A stretch of DNA of 35,037 nucleotides from Gemmatimonadaceae bacterium (lineage in GTDB: Bacteria; Gemmatimonadota; Gemmatimonadetes; Gemmatimonadales; Gemmatimonadaceae). Positions 15,116 through 25,827 of this stretch are shown here, piece after piece (the stretch's first letter is position 1; every line of letters begins with the position of its first letter). Under the pieces are notes generated by a model, which saw only the letters and a program-made list of their open reading frames with translations, made no database searches and was not told the origin of the DNA. Position numbers and translations under genes: made by a program. Where the stretch lies: NCBI GenBank assembly GCA_013813715.1, contig JACCRF010000002.1, forward strand, positions 1-35,037, read 5' to 3'.

Positions 15116-15553
15116 GTGCAACTCGGAACCGCCCCACGCAAAGGCTTCAACGTCATCGAAATGACGATGGTTCTCGCAATCGTCGCGACACTCTCCGCCA
15201 TCACGCTGCCTCGCGCGGGGGGCTTTATCGACAGCATCGAGGTCCGCGGCGCAGTGACCGAGATCGATGCGATCTTCTCCACCGCCCGCCACGCCGCCAT
15301 CACGCGCGGGTCGCAGGCGGTGCTCGAGATCGATCCGGAGCTCGGCGTCATGACAATTCGCGTGGGGAGCGACACTCTCCAGCGCCGTGAGGTCAGCGCC
15401 GCGCATGGCGTCCTCATCGACAGCAATCGCGCGTCCATCACCTACTCCCCGATTGGCGTGGGATACGGCGCTGGCAATCTCACCATGGTCGTGTCGCGAA
15501 AGCGCGCCTCCGATACGCTGTACGTGTCGAGGCTCGGACGGGTGCGCCACTAG
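15116..15553 (+). CDS. GspH/FimT-type pseudopilin
   Basis: A 145-residue prepilin. The GTG at 15116 has a perfect GGAGG 4 nt upstream and gives the short basic leader MQLGTAPRKG, followed by the prepilin peptidase site G|FNVIE with the obligatory Glu at +5 and the hydrophobic helix MTMVLAIVATLSAITLP. The remaining ~110 residues (DAIFSTARHAAITRGSQAVLEID...) match the GspH/FimT minor pseudopilin pattern of type II secretion and type IV pili. A longer ATG start at 15053 is possible but lacks such a site. No other pilus or secretion gene is in the window, so it is an orphan minor pilin here. Divergent from the selenoprotein gene with 99 bp between them. Confidence 0.88.
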   Translation: MQLGTAPRKGFNVIEMTMVLAIVATLSAITLPRAGGFIDSIEVRGAVTEIDAIFSTARHAAITRGSQAVLEIDPELGVMTIRVGSDTLQRREVSAAHGVLIDSNRASITYSPIGVGYGAGNLTMVVSRKRASDTLYVSRLGRVRH

Positions 15554-15715
15554 TGGACTTTAGCTCAATCAAGCTGGAACACGAAAATGCGTTTCTGGAG
15601 ATGATTGTCACTCGAATAGCGGCAAGACATGTGGCCACGGTTCAGGGGCGAGCGATCCGGCATTCCAGAAAGCTTAGCCGCACACATACCGAATGACACC
15701 GCGATTGACAACCAG

Positions 15716-17035
15716 CTAGCGCCGCCCGGTTCTCCTCCGCGACACCGATACCGGCGCCGCTCTCACCTCTTCGAGATCGCCGGCGACCGATCCAAAGTCG
15801 TATCCAGGTACCGAGATCCGCGGAATCGGTTCTCCGATGATCCGCTCGATCGAGCGCACCATCGCGATCTCATCCGGCGCCATGAAGGTGAACGCGTCGC
15901 CCGTAGCTGCCGCGCGGCCGGTCCGGCCAATGCGGTGAACGTAGTCCTCGGGCTGCTGAGGAACGTCGTAGTTGATGACGTGGCTGATTCCGCTGACGTC
16001 GAGTCCGCGCTGCGCGATATCGGTGGCGACGAGCACCCGAATCTTCCCGAGCTTGAAATCTTCGAGGGCGCGCATCCGCTCCACCTGTGACTTGTCCGCA
16101 TGCATCGCCGTCGCCGTGACGCCCATGCCGGAGAGGTGGCGCACCACGCGGTCCGCACCATGCTTCGTCCGGGTGAAGATCAGCACCGAATCCATCCCGT
16201 CCTTCTTGAGAAGCTCAGCCAGCAGCTCGGTCTTTCTGTCGCGCGGAACGGGATAGACTGCGTGGGTGACGCCGGTCGCCGCGGACGACCGCCTTCCCAC
16301 CTGAACCACGATCGGCTTGCGCAGATACTTTCGCGCCAGCGCTTCGACCTCCGGCGGCATGGTCGCGCTGAACAGCAGCGTCTGCCTGAAGCGCGGCACT
16401 TCGGAGACGATTCTGTTGAGTTGCGGCGCGAACCCCATGTCGAGCATCCTGTCCGCTTCGTCGAGAACGAGCACTTCGAGATCGTCGAAAACGACGTTCT
16501 GTCGCTCCATGTGATCGAGGAGACGGCCCGGCGTCGCGACTACGACATCAACACCCGCCCTCAACAGTTTGGTCTGCGGCTCAACTCCGACGCCGCCGAA
16601 GATGGGAGTGACTCTGAGACCCGTGTGGCGGCCGTACTTTCTGAAGCTTTCCTCGACCTGAACGCATAACTCGCGCGTCGGCGTCAGAATCAGCGTCCGC
16701 ACCCGATGTGAATCCGAGCCGCCGTGATTCCCCTCCAGCAGCCGCTGAATGATCGGCAACGTGAACCCAGCCGTCTTCCCAGTGCCCGTCTGGGCCAGTC
16801 CAATCAGATCACGACCGTTGAGCGCGAGCGGAATCGCCTGTCGCTGAATCGGCGTCGGGCTCGTATACCCGGCGTCCCTCACCGCATCGAGCAGGGCGGG
16901 GATGAGCCCCAGATCGGCAAAGCTGGGCAATGCGGCATCGGGTATCGCGGCGATGATGGCCGGAGGCGACGCCTCTCCCTCCTTTGGCGCGGCGGGCTTG
17001 CGCCGCGGTGCACCGCGACCGGGAGCTTTCTTCAT
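15716..17035 (-). CDS. rhlE: DEAD-box ATP-dependent RNA helicase, RhlE-like
   Basis: 439 residues. Q motif region (FADLGLIPALLDAVRDAGYTSPTPIQRQAIP), motif I AQTGTGKT, motif Ia PTRELCVQ, motif Ib TPGRL, motif II DEAD, motif III SAT, motif IV/V FTRTKHGAD and ATDIAQRGLD, and motif VI HRIGRTGR are all intact. The N-terminus is a Lys/Arg/Ala/Pro-rich extension of about 35 residues and the C-terminus is a short basic tail, as in RhlE proteins, which act in ribosome maturation and RNA turnover in the cytoplasm. Monocistronic or first in a loose minus-strand series: 21 bp separate its start from the alpha/beta hydrolase stop upstream, so read-through is likely. Confidence 0.93.
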   Translation of the reverse strand: MKKAPGRGAPRRKPAAPKEGEASPPAIIAAIPDAALPSFADLGLIPALLDAVRDAGYTSPTPIQRQAIPLALNGRDLIGLAQTGTGKTAGFTLPIIQRLLEGNHGGSDSHRVRTLILTPTRELCVQVEESFRKYGRHTGLRVTPIFGGVGVEPQTKLLRAGVDVVVATPGRLLDHMERQNVVFDDLEVLVLDEADRMLDMGFAPQLNRIVSEVPRFRQTLLFSATMPPEVEALARKYLRKPIVVQVGRRSSAATGVTHAVYPVPRDRKTELLAELLKKDGMDSVLIFTRTKHGADRVVRHLSGMGVTATAMHADKSQVERMRALEDFKLGKIRVLVATDIAQRGLDVSGISHVINYDVPQQPEDYVHRIGRTGRAAATGDAFTFMAPDEIAMVRSIERIIGEPIPRISVPGYDFGSVAGDLEEVRAAPVSVSRRRTGRR

Positions 17036-17056
17036 CTGGCCCGAAATATAGCGCGA

Positions 17057-17932
17057 TCAGCTTCTCTCTCGGAAAAACCTGATCAGCGCACTGTTTACCG
17101 TATCCGGCGCTTCATCAAAGACAACGTGCCCCACGCCATCGATGACCGTCACCGGCATCGCCAAGCCGGGGCCGCGGTAGCGATCCGCGTCGGCGCTCCG
17201 CGACAGTCGATCTTCCCTTCCCACGATCGTAAGCCACGGCATCGCAAGTGTCGGAAACGGCTCGTCCCAGCGGAATTCGTGGAGCAGATGGCGCAACGCA
17301 AGTACGAAGTCCGCGAACGGCACCGGCGCCATGAACTCGGCAGCGTCGCGAGCCGTCGGCTGTCGACCGCTCCCGTACACGAATCGAAGCATCAACCGTA
17401 TGAGGCCGGGGGTCACCATCCGGCGGATGGACGGCAGAGCGGACAAGGGGGTGAGCGCCCTCAGGAGCGAGAGGCCGGGAACACCGGCGAATCCAACGGG
17501 GGCAACGAGCGCCAATGCCGCGCATCTCGCGGGATCGAACGCGGCAGCGTGGACTGCGACCGCGGCCCCCATCGAGTGTCCTACGAGCCCCGCACGCGCG
17601 AGCCCGAGAGCATCCAGCACCTCGAGAAGATTGTCCCGCATCGCGCTCACCGTATACTCGGCGGGCGAGGCAGGCTTGTCCGAAAGACCATGCCCTTTCA
17701 GATCGACGGCAATCACCCGAAATCCCGCCGCGGCAACCGGACCGAGCGTCTCTCTGAAGATGTAGGGCGTGCACGCCCAACCGGGGATGAAAGCGATCGC
17801 CGGGGCGCTCTCGGTTCCTCCTTCGATAACCCGGATGCGCATCCCCGATGCCAGGTGGAGATAGCGAGCGCGCAGGTCCGGCCGTCCCGCGGGAAACATC
17901 GCCGCGGGATCCAGGCGCTCGACGGAAACCAT
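17057..17932 (-). CDS. Alpha/beta-fold hydrolase
   Basis: 291 residues, cytoplasmic (no signal peptide). Oxyanion region FIPGWACTPYIF, VIAVDLKGHGLSD strand, nucleophile elbow VGHSMGAAVAVHAAAF with Ser120, acid region TIVGREDRLS and catalytic His in GVGHVVFDE. This is the common pattern of esterases, lipases and haloalkane/epoxide-type hydrolases; the substrate cannot be named. ATG 17932 has AGG 6 nt upstream and lies 7 bp after the stop of the unknown 381-residue gene, so the two are probably co-transcribed and may act in one pathway. Confidence 0.87.
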   Translation of the reverse strand: MVSVERLDPAAMFPAGRPDLRARYLHLASGMRIRVIEGGTESAPAIAFIPGWACTPYIFRETLGPVAAAGFRVIAVDLKGHGLSDKPASPAEYTVSAMRDNLLEVLDALGLARAGLVGHSMGAAVAVHAAAFDPARCAALALVAPVGFAGVPGLSLLRALTPLSALPSIRRMVTPGLIRLMLRFVYGSGRQPTARDAAEFMAPVPFADFVLALRHLLHEFRWDEPFPTLAMPWLTIVGREDRLSRSADADRYRGPGLAMPVTVIDGVGHVVFDEAPDTVNSALIRFFRERS

Positions 17933-17939
17933 CTGGTAC

Positions 17940-19085
17940 CTAGATGATTCTGATTTCGCGGCCGAGCAGCCGGCCGACCAAGCCGATGCGGAATGTCACG
18001 TCCGACCACGCGGCACCCGTCGCCTTCGCCGCGCCTCCGGAGAGATCGTCGAGCGGGAACGACGGCCACACACGCGGATTGCTCGTCGCGGGGATGTTGG
18101 TCCCCTTGTGAGGATGCCACACCCCGGTTCGATCTCGGTCGTCGACGAACCGCTCGAACATTTTCATCCAGTTCTCGTTACGCCGCAGGAAGCCTAGGCG
18201 CGCCATCGTTTCGAGCCACATCAGAGCGAACGGAACGTCGGCCTCGACTGCATTTCTGTGGGGCAGACGGTCGCCGAGCACATACTGGGGCTGCTCGACC
18301 ATCTTCTTGCCGACGACCTGCACCGAATCCTGTCGCGGGTGCGGCTGCGATACGTATGCGTAGATTCGCTCCATCTCCGTGTAATTCTCGTTGCGGAAAA
18401 TGGGCATGTGGGCCAGCATGGTGAGGGCGTGAAACGTCGGCGGACAGACTTCGGGCGCGAGGACGTGAACATTCCCAACGCGCTTCCACGGCTTCTCCGC
18501 CAGCGGCGAGTTCAGATACGCGTCGATGCGTTCCATGATCCGGCGCGCCGCGCCCCGAAGGCGCGGATCGCTTTCGTAGCCTGCCTGCGCGAGCGCAGCG
18601 GCAGCAGCCTCGCGCAGCTGCAGGCGCCCGCGCTTTACCGAATCCGGATCCTTGGCCTTCGCGCCCAGCTCATACAAATAGGCCGGATCATTGTCTTCCG
18701 CCAGCAACCGGAAAAGCGGCCTCCGCGCGAGGGCAAGCGGAGGTGACTCGCGATTCCATCCGTACTCGAGGAGCCGCCGAGCCGCGGGGATGGTGCCCAC
18801 CCCCGTGAAATCTCCGCCATGGCGGGGAACAGCCAGCATCGAACCGTTCCATATGCCATCCACGTTTTGCGAGAGGGCGAGCCGGAGCGCCGGCCTGAAG
18901 CTATATGGAAGTGATTCGATGTCGCGTAGTGTCCCGTGGGACAGGCGCGCAACTTCGTTCGCTGAACGGTATTTGACGGGGCCCGACGCGTTGTCGAGAA
19001 TCCAGCCTAGGGGGAACGCGATCGAGTCGCCCGTAGCGGAGGGCGGCGCGAAACTGATTTCGGCAACGGAGCTGGGGACGGTCAC
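17940..19085 (-). CDS. Conserved-looking protein of unknown function (381 residues)
   Basis: Not recognised. It starts at GTG 19085 with no clear Shine-Dalgarno. Composition is that of a soluble alpha-helical protein with many Arg, Leu and Trp residues (EYGWNRESPPLALARRPLFRLL, LPHRNAVEADVPFALMWLETMARLGFL, DRDRTGVWHPHKGT). The helix-rich layout with repeated W/R/H-containing segments could fit an alpha/alpha-toroid, as in terpene cyclase-like or glycan-processing proteins, but this is a guess. It is followed after 7 bp by the alpha/beta hydrolase. The frame is open upstream of the GTG for about 30 codons without an ATG. Confidence 0.7.
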   Translation of the reverse strand: MTVPSSVAEISFAPPSATGDSIAFPLGWILDNASGPVKYRSANEVARLSHGTLRDIESLPYSFRPALRLALSQNVDGIWNGSMLAVPRHGGDFTGVGTIPAARRLLEYGWNRESPPLALARRPLFRLLAEDNDPAYLYELGAKAKDPDSVKRGRLQLREAAAAALAQAGYESDPRLRGAARRIMERIDAYLNSPLAEKPWKRVGNVHVLAPEVCPPTFHALTMLAHMPIFRNENYTEMERIYAYVSQPHPRQDSVQVVGKKMVEQPQYVLGDRLPHRNAVEADVPFALMWLETMARLGFLRRNENWMKMFERFVDDRDRTGVWHPHKGTNIPATSNPRVWPSFPLDDLSGGAAKATGAAWSDVTFRIGLVGRLLGREIRII

Positions 19086-19290
19086 TATCGGCGCTCGACG
19101 AGTATGTCGGTTGAAAAAGCCCTGGAGACGCCGCCCTGTCGACCCATTCGGTCGGATGTGACAGGCAGCCAGCGAATGAGGCGTGGCAGGACGGTGTCCC
19201 TGCAGTGGCGCGTAAGAATAGCACTTTTTGTCCCGTCCGCTAGCCCACTCGCCGCAAGCTCTTCACTGACAATGACTTAGCAATCCTGGA

Positions 19291-20463
19291 TCAACTCTCC
19301 GGATTGAGAGCGCCCGCATTGTACGCACTGCGCGGGTTCCAGAGTATCCAGCTGTGGAAGCCGTTGTCGTATCCGGCCTTGATCTGCGCCCTCACCTGCT
19401 CCGCGTAATAGCGCGGAGCGCCCAGTGTGAAGTCCTGGTACCACGGAATGATCCTCGCCGCTCCTGGTATGCCCGCGGTTCGGCGCTTCACGTCCTTCAT
19501 AGCCCTGTCGATCGTCGCGTACGGCCGGGCATTCGGGTTGCCGATCTTGTACGTGCCCGGCGCAAAATGCGACGGGTACACCATCGGGAGCACGACGTCG
19601 GCCTGGTCGACGAACATCTCCCACTTCTGGCCGATCCCCATGTCGGTGGTATCGGTAGCGGTGAGGCCGAACACATCGATGGTGACGGGCATGGCGAGGG
19701 GCTTGAGTGCCGAGCGCACATACTGGAGCTGATCGCGAATGACCTGCGCCCGGACCCGTCCGTTCGCCAGTGGATACAGGGTTTCGCGCACCAGCCGCTT
19801 CTCGTCCGGGAAGCGAACGTAGTCGAACTGCACCTCGCTGAATCCGAGGTCGTACGCTTCTTTCGCCAGGTTTGCCGCGTACTCCCACACGCCCCGCTGA
19901 TGGGGATCAAGCCACGGCATTCCGTTTTTGTCGAGCCAGGGCTGGAGATTGTCGCGGCGCTTGATCGCCCACTCGAGCTTCGCGTTGGCGAGGAGGGGGT
20001 CCTTCGCCACGACTATTCGCGCGATCGGATAGATGCGATGCGCAACCATGGTATCGAGAATCGCGCGCAACCTGGTGTGCGACATCGCCCTGTTGGTGTC
20101 GGCACCGATCTGGATGGCGAGGGCAACACGCGATTTGTAGAGCACGAACCCGCGGTCGTCCTTCACGTCGATGACGAGCGCATTCACCTCGGTCTTCTTC
20201 GCGAGGTCGATGAGTTGGCCCATACGCCTGCCGATTGCGGCCCATCGATTCACGTACAGCCCTCGCACGACATCGGGAGCTGGCACACGAACGATCTTCG
20301 CGCGGGAGGCGGAATCGGCGCGAATGGAATCCGCGCGCGCGCGGGCAGACGGAGACATGGCGTGCGCCTGTGCCTGGCGTCCCGCAGCCGCAGGCGAGCC
20401 CGTGCGATCTGTGCAGCCGGCGAGCACGGCAACGGCCACCACGATCATGATTCGGTTGTGCAT
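19291..20463 (-). CDS. Lipoprotein with putative glycoside hydrolase domain (DUF4015-like)
   Basis: 390 residues. A lipobox (VAVLAGC) after a short signal peptide makes it a lipoprotein. From about residue 60 it matches the pattern of DUF4015, a TIM-barrel domain proposed to be a glycoside hydrolase: RGLYVNRWAA, NALVIDVKDDRGFVLY, YPIARIVVAKDP, DLGFSEVQFDYVRFPDE, VTIDVFGLTATDTTD, VLPMVYPSHF and GFHSWILWNP. The Asp and Glu residues in VIDVKDD and EVQFDYVRFPDE are the natural catalytic candidates. Activity is unproven. The region 19086-19290 upstream of the next gene holds no clear gene. Confidence 0.85.
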   Translation of the reverse strand: MHNRIMIVVAVAVLAGCTDRTGSPAAAGRQAQAHAMSPSARARADSIRADSASRAKIVRVPAPDVVRGLYVNRWAAIGRRMGQLIDLAKKTEVNALVIDVKDDRGFVLYKSRVALAIQIGADTNRAMSHTRLRAILDTMVAHRIYPIARIVVAKDPLLANAKLEWAIKRRDNLQPWLDKNGMPWLDPHQRGVWEYAANLAKEAYDLGFSEVQFDYVRFPDEKRLVRETLYPLANGRVRAQVIRDQLQYVRSALKPLAMPVTIDVFGLTATDTTDMGIGQKWEMFVDQADVVLPMVYPSHFAPGTYKIGNPNARPYATIDRAMKDVKRRTAGIPGAARIIPWYQDFTLGAPRYYAEQVRAQIKAGYDNGFHSWILWNPRSAYNAGALNPES

Positions 20464-20500
20464 GCTTCGATCTTCCGGCAGGTGACGGGGGATGCCGCTG

Positions 20501-22471
20501 CTAGAGTGAGTTGACCTCTGCGGCGGCGTCAGAGAGATAACCCATCTCTTTTACCACCACCTGAGCCTGTTCGGTCACCATCGTAAGTCCGTTCGAGGCG
20601 CCGGTCATACCGGCGGAGCGGTAGCGAAGCAGCTCGAGCCGCATGCTGCGCAGCAGCGTCCGGCAGTGCTCCAGCTTCGTCTCGGCTTCAGTGCGCTTCC
20701 TGCCGAGGTCGGCGACGACGCGGCGCTGACGCTTGAGGTGCGCGAGGCGGCGCACCCGATCCTCGCTGGCGTTGAAGTCGAGCGGATTCGCCTGCGCCTC
20801 GAGCCTGTCGATCTCCTTTTCGATCGACTCCGGCGTGTCGCGAGTGTCGCGCAGGTCGAGTTCGGCCAGTGTCGATGCGACCAGCATGCCTTTCTTGTAG
20901 ATGGCATCGGCCGACTGACCGACGTCCGGGATCTGATCGCGCTCCTCCTTCGTCATCGTCTGGAGCTGGCGCTGGATCTCGTCGCGGTCCATCCGGATCG
21001 AGGCGAGCGCGGAGCCATAGAGGGAATTGTCCGCCGGCAGTTGCGGTGGAGGGTTCTTTTCGCCCGGCAGCGGCGAGCGAGGCATGCGCCGGCCTCCCGG
21101 CAGCGGCGCCAGCGCGGAAACCGGCTCGAACATACCACCCGTGGCGCGCGCGCGGGCACGGGCGCGCACCTTCTCGCGTCTGCTCTCGTCGAACAGCGCG
21201 CGCGCGTCGTCGATCGTCTCAGCAGCTACATCGAACATGAGTCGGTCGCGCGGCTGGCGAAACACGTCACGCCAGTTGTAACCCTCCTGCCAGAGCTTGG
21301 AGTAGTTCACAGCCATTCCAATTGACCAGAACCCGGTTATGACAAGGAAACCCCCCTCGCCGAATATCGAGAGCGGAACGAGGATCGCGTTGACGGCGAG
21401 ATAGGGCGCGAGCTTTTTTCGGAACTTGCGAACGGGGGTGGCGTTCCAGCGGTCGAGCTCTTCCGGTGTCGGCACCGTGGCCGAACGCGAGCCCGGCGAC
21501 GAGCGGAGTAACGACGTGGCGCCTTTCGCTGGTGGCGCGGCGGCGTTGGAAAATCCGGCGAGCCCCAGGCGCCCTGCGCTTGCCGGTGCCTGCGCCGTGC
21601 GCAGCGTTGGCATGACGCCTCCACTCAATGCAGCCACTACCGACTGCGCGTCGGCAAAGCGGTTGGCGGGATCCTTCTCCAGCATCACCATGATGACCCG
21701 CGCAATGTCGGTAGGCAGATCGACACGGCGCTCGTCCACAGGCGTTGGCATCTCGGAGAGATGCTTCACAAGCATGGAGGGCGTATTCGGCGCGTTGAAC
21801 GGCAGATCGCCACACGCCATCTGATAGCCGACGACCCCGAGCGAGTAGAGGTCGCTCCTGCCGTCGATGTCCTGCTCACCTGCCGACTGCTCAGGGGACA
21901 TGTACGCCGGCGTACCGATCGCCATCCCGGTTGCTGTAAGCCGCGAATCGCCCTTGTCGGTGAGGGCGCGCGCGATACCGAAATCGGTGACCATCGCGCG
22001 GCCGGTGTCGGCATCGAGCAGGATATTGTCCGGCTTGATGTCGCGGTGCACTACGTTCCGCTTGTGCGCGAACGCGAGCGCATCCGCCACCTCGCGCAGA
22101 ATGCGCCGCACTTCGCTCGCCTCCATCGCGCCGTGAAGCTGCAGTCTGGTGGCGAGATTGTCGCCGGCGATGAACGCCATGATGAAATAGACGAGGTTCT
22201 CCTGCTCCTCGACGGTGTAGATCGGGACGATGTTCGGATGGCTGAGCTGCGCCGCCGTTTCCGCCTCACGGAGGAATCGCTGGCGGATGTCCGAACGGAA
22301 AGCCAGCTCGGGGGGTAGCAGCTTGATCGCGACATTGCGCTTCAGACGTTTGTCTTTGGCGCAATACACGATTCCCATCCCGCCGCGTCCGATCTCGCTG
22401 TCTATTTCGTAGTTGGGAGCGAGTACGGACGCGACATGGGCGCCAAGGGCATCGTCAGGTCTTAATGGCAT
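20501..22471 (-). CDS. Serine/threonine protein kinase, PknB-type, with 2TM module and coiled-coil tail
   Basis: 656 residues. Kinase domain 21-285: glycine loop IGRGGMGIVY, Lys50 in VAIKLL, Glu69, HRDIKPDN with Asp144, DFG at 163-165, and the activation segment GTPAYMSPEQ. A linker (290-350, Ala/Ser/Pro-rich) precedes two hydrophobic segments at 354-390 resembling the 2TM module seen fused to other bacterial signalling proteins. The last ~150 residues are Arg/Glu/Leu-rich and probably coiled-coil. So the kinase is cytoplasmic and membrane-tethered; there is no PASTA sensor. Divergent from lon, 131 bp apart. Followed after 37 bp by the DUF4015-like lipoprotein gene. Confidence 0.93.
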   Translation of the reverse strand: MPLRPDDALGAHVASVLAPNYEIDSEIGRGGMGIVYCAKDKRLKRNVAIKLLPPELAFRSDIRQRFLREAETAAQLSHPNIVPIYTVEEQENLVYFIMAFIAGDNLATRLQLHGAMEASEVRRILREVADALAFAHKRNVVHRDIKPDNILLDADTGRAMVTDFGIARALTDKGDSRLTATGMAIGTPAYMSPEQSAGEQDIDGRSDLYSLGVVGYQMACGDLPFNAPNTPSMLVKHLSEMPTPVDERRVDLPTDIARVIMVMLEKDPANRFADAQSVVAALSGGVMPTLRTAQAPASAGRLGLAGFSNAAAPPAKGATSLLRSSPGSRSATVPTPEELDRWNATPVRKFRKKLAPYLAVNAILVPLSIFGEGGFLVITGFWSIGMAVNYSKLWQEGYNWRDVFRQPRDRLMFDVAAETIDDARALFDESRREKVRARARARATGGMFEPVSALAPLPGGRRMPRSPLPGEKNPPPQLPADNSLYGSALASIRMDRDEIQRQLQTMTKEERDQIPDVGQSADAIYKKGMLVASTLAELDLRDTRDTPESIEKEIDRLEAQANPLDFNASEDRVRRLAHLKRQRRVVADLGRKRTEAETKLEHCRTLLRSMRLELLRYRSAGMTGASNGLTMVTEQAQVVVKEMGYLSDAAAEVNSL

Positions 22472-22500
22472 GCTACCCGCGTCATCCCGACATACGAAGT

Positions 22501-22529
22501 TTGCGAATCATGCCCCCCTGGCGTAAATC
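22501..22529 (+). promoter_or_regulatory. lon: Candidate sigma70-type promoter of lon
   Basis: TTGCGA (22501-22506), 17-bp spacer, TAAATC (22524-22529), about 74 bp upstream of the lon ATG. The two hexamers match the consensus moderately. I see no CIRCE (HrcA) operator in the leader; only an isolated TAGCACT-like half site occurs near 22549. Confidence 0.35.
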
Positions 22530-22602
22530 CAGCGCTCGAAAGATGCAGTAGCACTATACGAACGGATTCTAAATGTAGTCGTTTCAACATCAGGGAAATA
22601 AC

Positions 22603-25161
<2,559 letters not shown>

Positions 25162-25168
25162 ACCGACC

Positions 25169-25189
25169 GGGTACCTGGTACGTGGTACC
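25169..25189. repeat. Three-unit heptamer repeat in the lon 3' gap
   Basis: GGGTACC, TGGTACG, TGGTACC in tandem between two convergent stops (lon 25161 and the beta-barrel candidate 25194). Because each unit contains GGTACC-like symmetry the region can also form a bulged hairpin, but no T-run follows. Confidence 0.5.
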
Positions 25190-25193
25190 GGAT

Positions 25194-25727
25194 TCACCAC
25201 GCGTATCCGACCGAGAGGCGCCCTATCGGCAGGCCTTCCGGCCCGAAGGTGTTGTCCTTGCTGTAGAAGAGGCGCTTCGCCCCGATTCCTCCGGCGACTG
25301 CGAAGCGCTGATCGCGGCCTAGAATCCAGACATAGTCGCCGCGAACTCCGACCGTGAACGCGGTATCGTCGTCGTTGTTTTCGCACAGCGAGCAATCGTT
25401 CGTAACGCCCGCGTACCCGACGCTGCCGCCGAACGAGAATCCACGGATCGCCCTCGCTGTCGGATAATATCGGGCGATGCCGTCCACCACGGTGATCGTC
25501 TCGTCGAATTCGAACCGCGAAGCAGCAACCGCAAGTGATAGGGTGGGGCTTACCGCATGCTCGACCTCCGCATTGAACCACTCGAAGATGATGCCGATCG
25601 GGTTGGTGGAGATGAGATTTACGCGCGGCATTCCGGCCTGGTCGGAACCGGCCGACTGCGCCATCACCGGCGAGGACGCCGCCAGAGTTATCAAAATGCC
25701 GAGCAAAACTGAACGGACACGTGTCAT
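25194..25727 (-). CDS. Small outer-membrane-type beta-barrel protein candidate
   Basis: 177 residues from ATG 25727, which opens the signal peptide MTRVRSVLLGILITLAASSPVMAQ. The frame is open upstream to 25949, but that part overlaps the PBP gene and is not protein-like. The mature part has alternating hydrophobic strands (NLISTNPIGIIFEWFNAEVEHA, SLAVAASRFEF, RGFSFGGSVGYAG, FTVGVRGDYVWILG, RLSVGYAW) with a C-terminal aromatic residue, typical of an 8-stranded barrel such as DUF3575-like proteins. A Cys pair with an Asn/Asp run (CSLCENNDDD) lies in a presumed loop. Function unknown. Confidence 0.78.
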   Translation of the reverse strand: MTRVRSVLLGILITLAASSPVMAQSAGSDQAGMPRVNLISTNPIGIIFEWFNAEVEHAVSPTLSLAVAASRFEFDETITVVDGIARYYPTARAIRGFSFGGSVGYAGVTNDCSLCENNDDDTAFTVGVRGDYVWILGRDQRFAVAGGIGAKRLFYSKDNTFGPEGLPIGRLSVGYAW

Positions 25728-25827
25728 TGTCGAAGGGCTTGGGGATATCGCTGGTTGCCGGACTCCGGGGGAGCCGGGATCGTGCCGCGTAATGTAAACA
25801 CCTAGTGCCCGTCGACCAGCACGGCGC

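Noticed and set aside
14984-15550. Long minus-strand frame ending at the TGA of the selenoprotein
   Set aside because: Its first part is antisense to the pseudopilin and has no protein-like character; only the last 10 codons belong to a gene, the SelW-like one starting at 15016.
22540-22580. CIRCE/HrcA operator in the lon leader
   Set aside because: Only one half-site-like TAGCACT is seen and no matching GAGTGCTA half follows.
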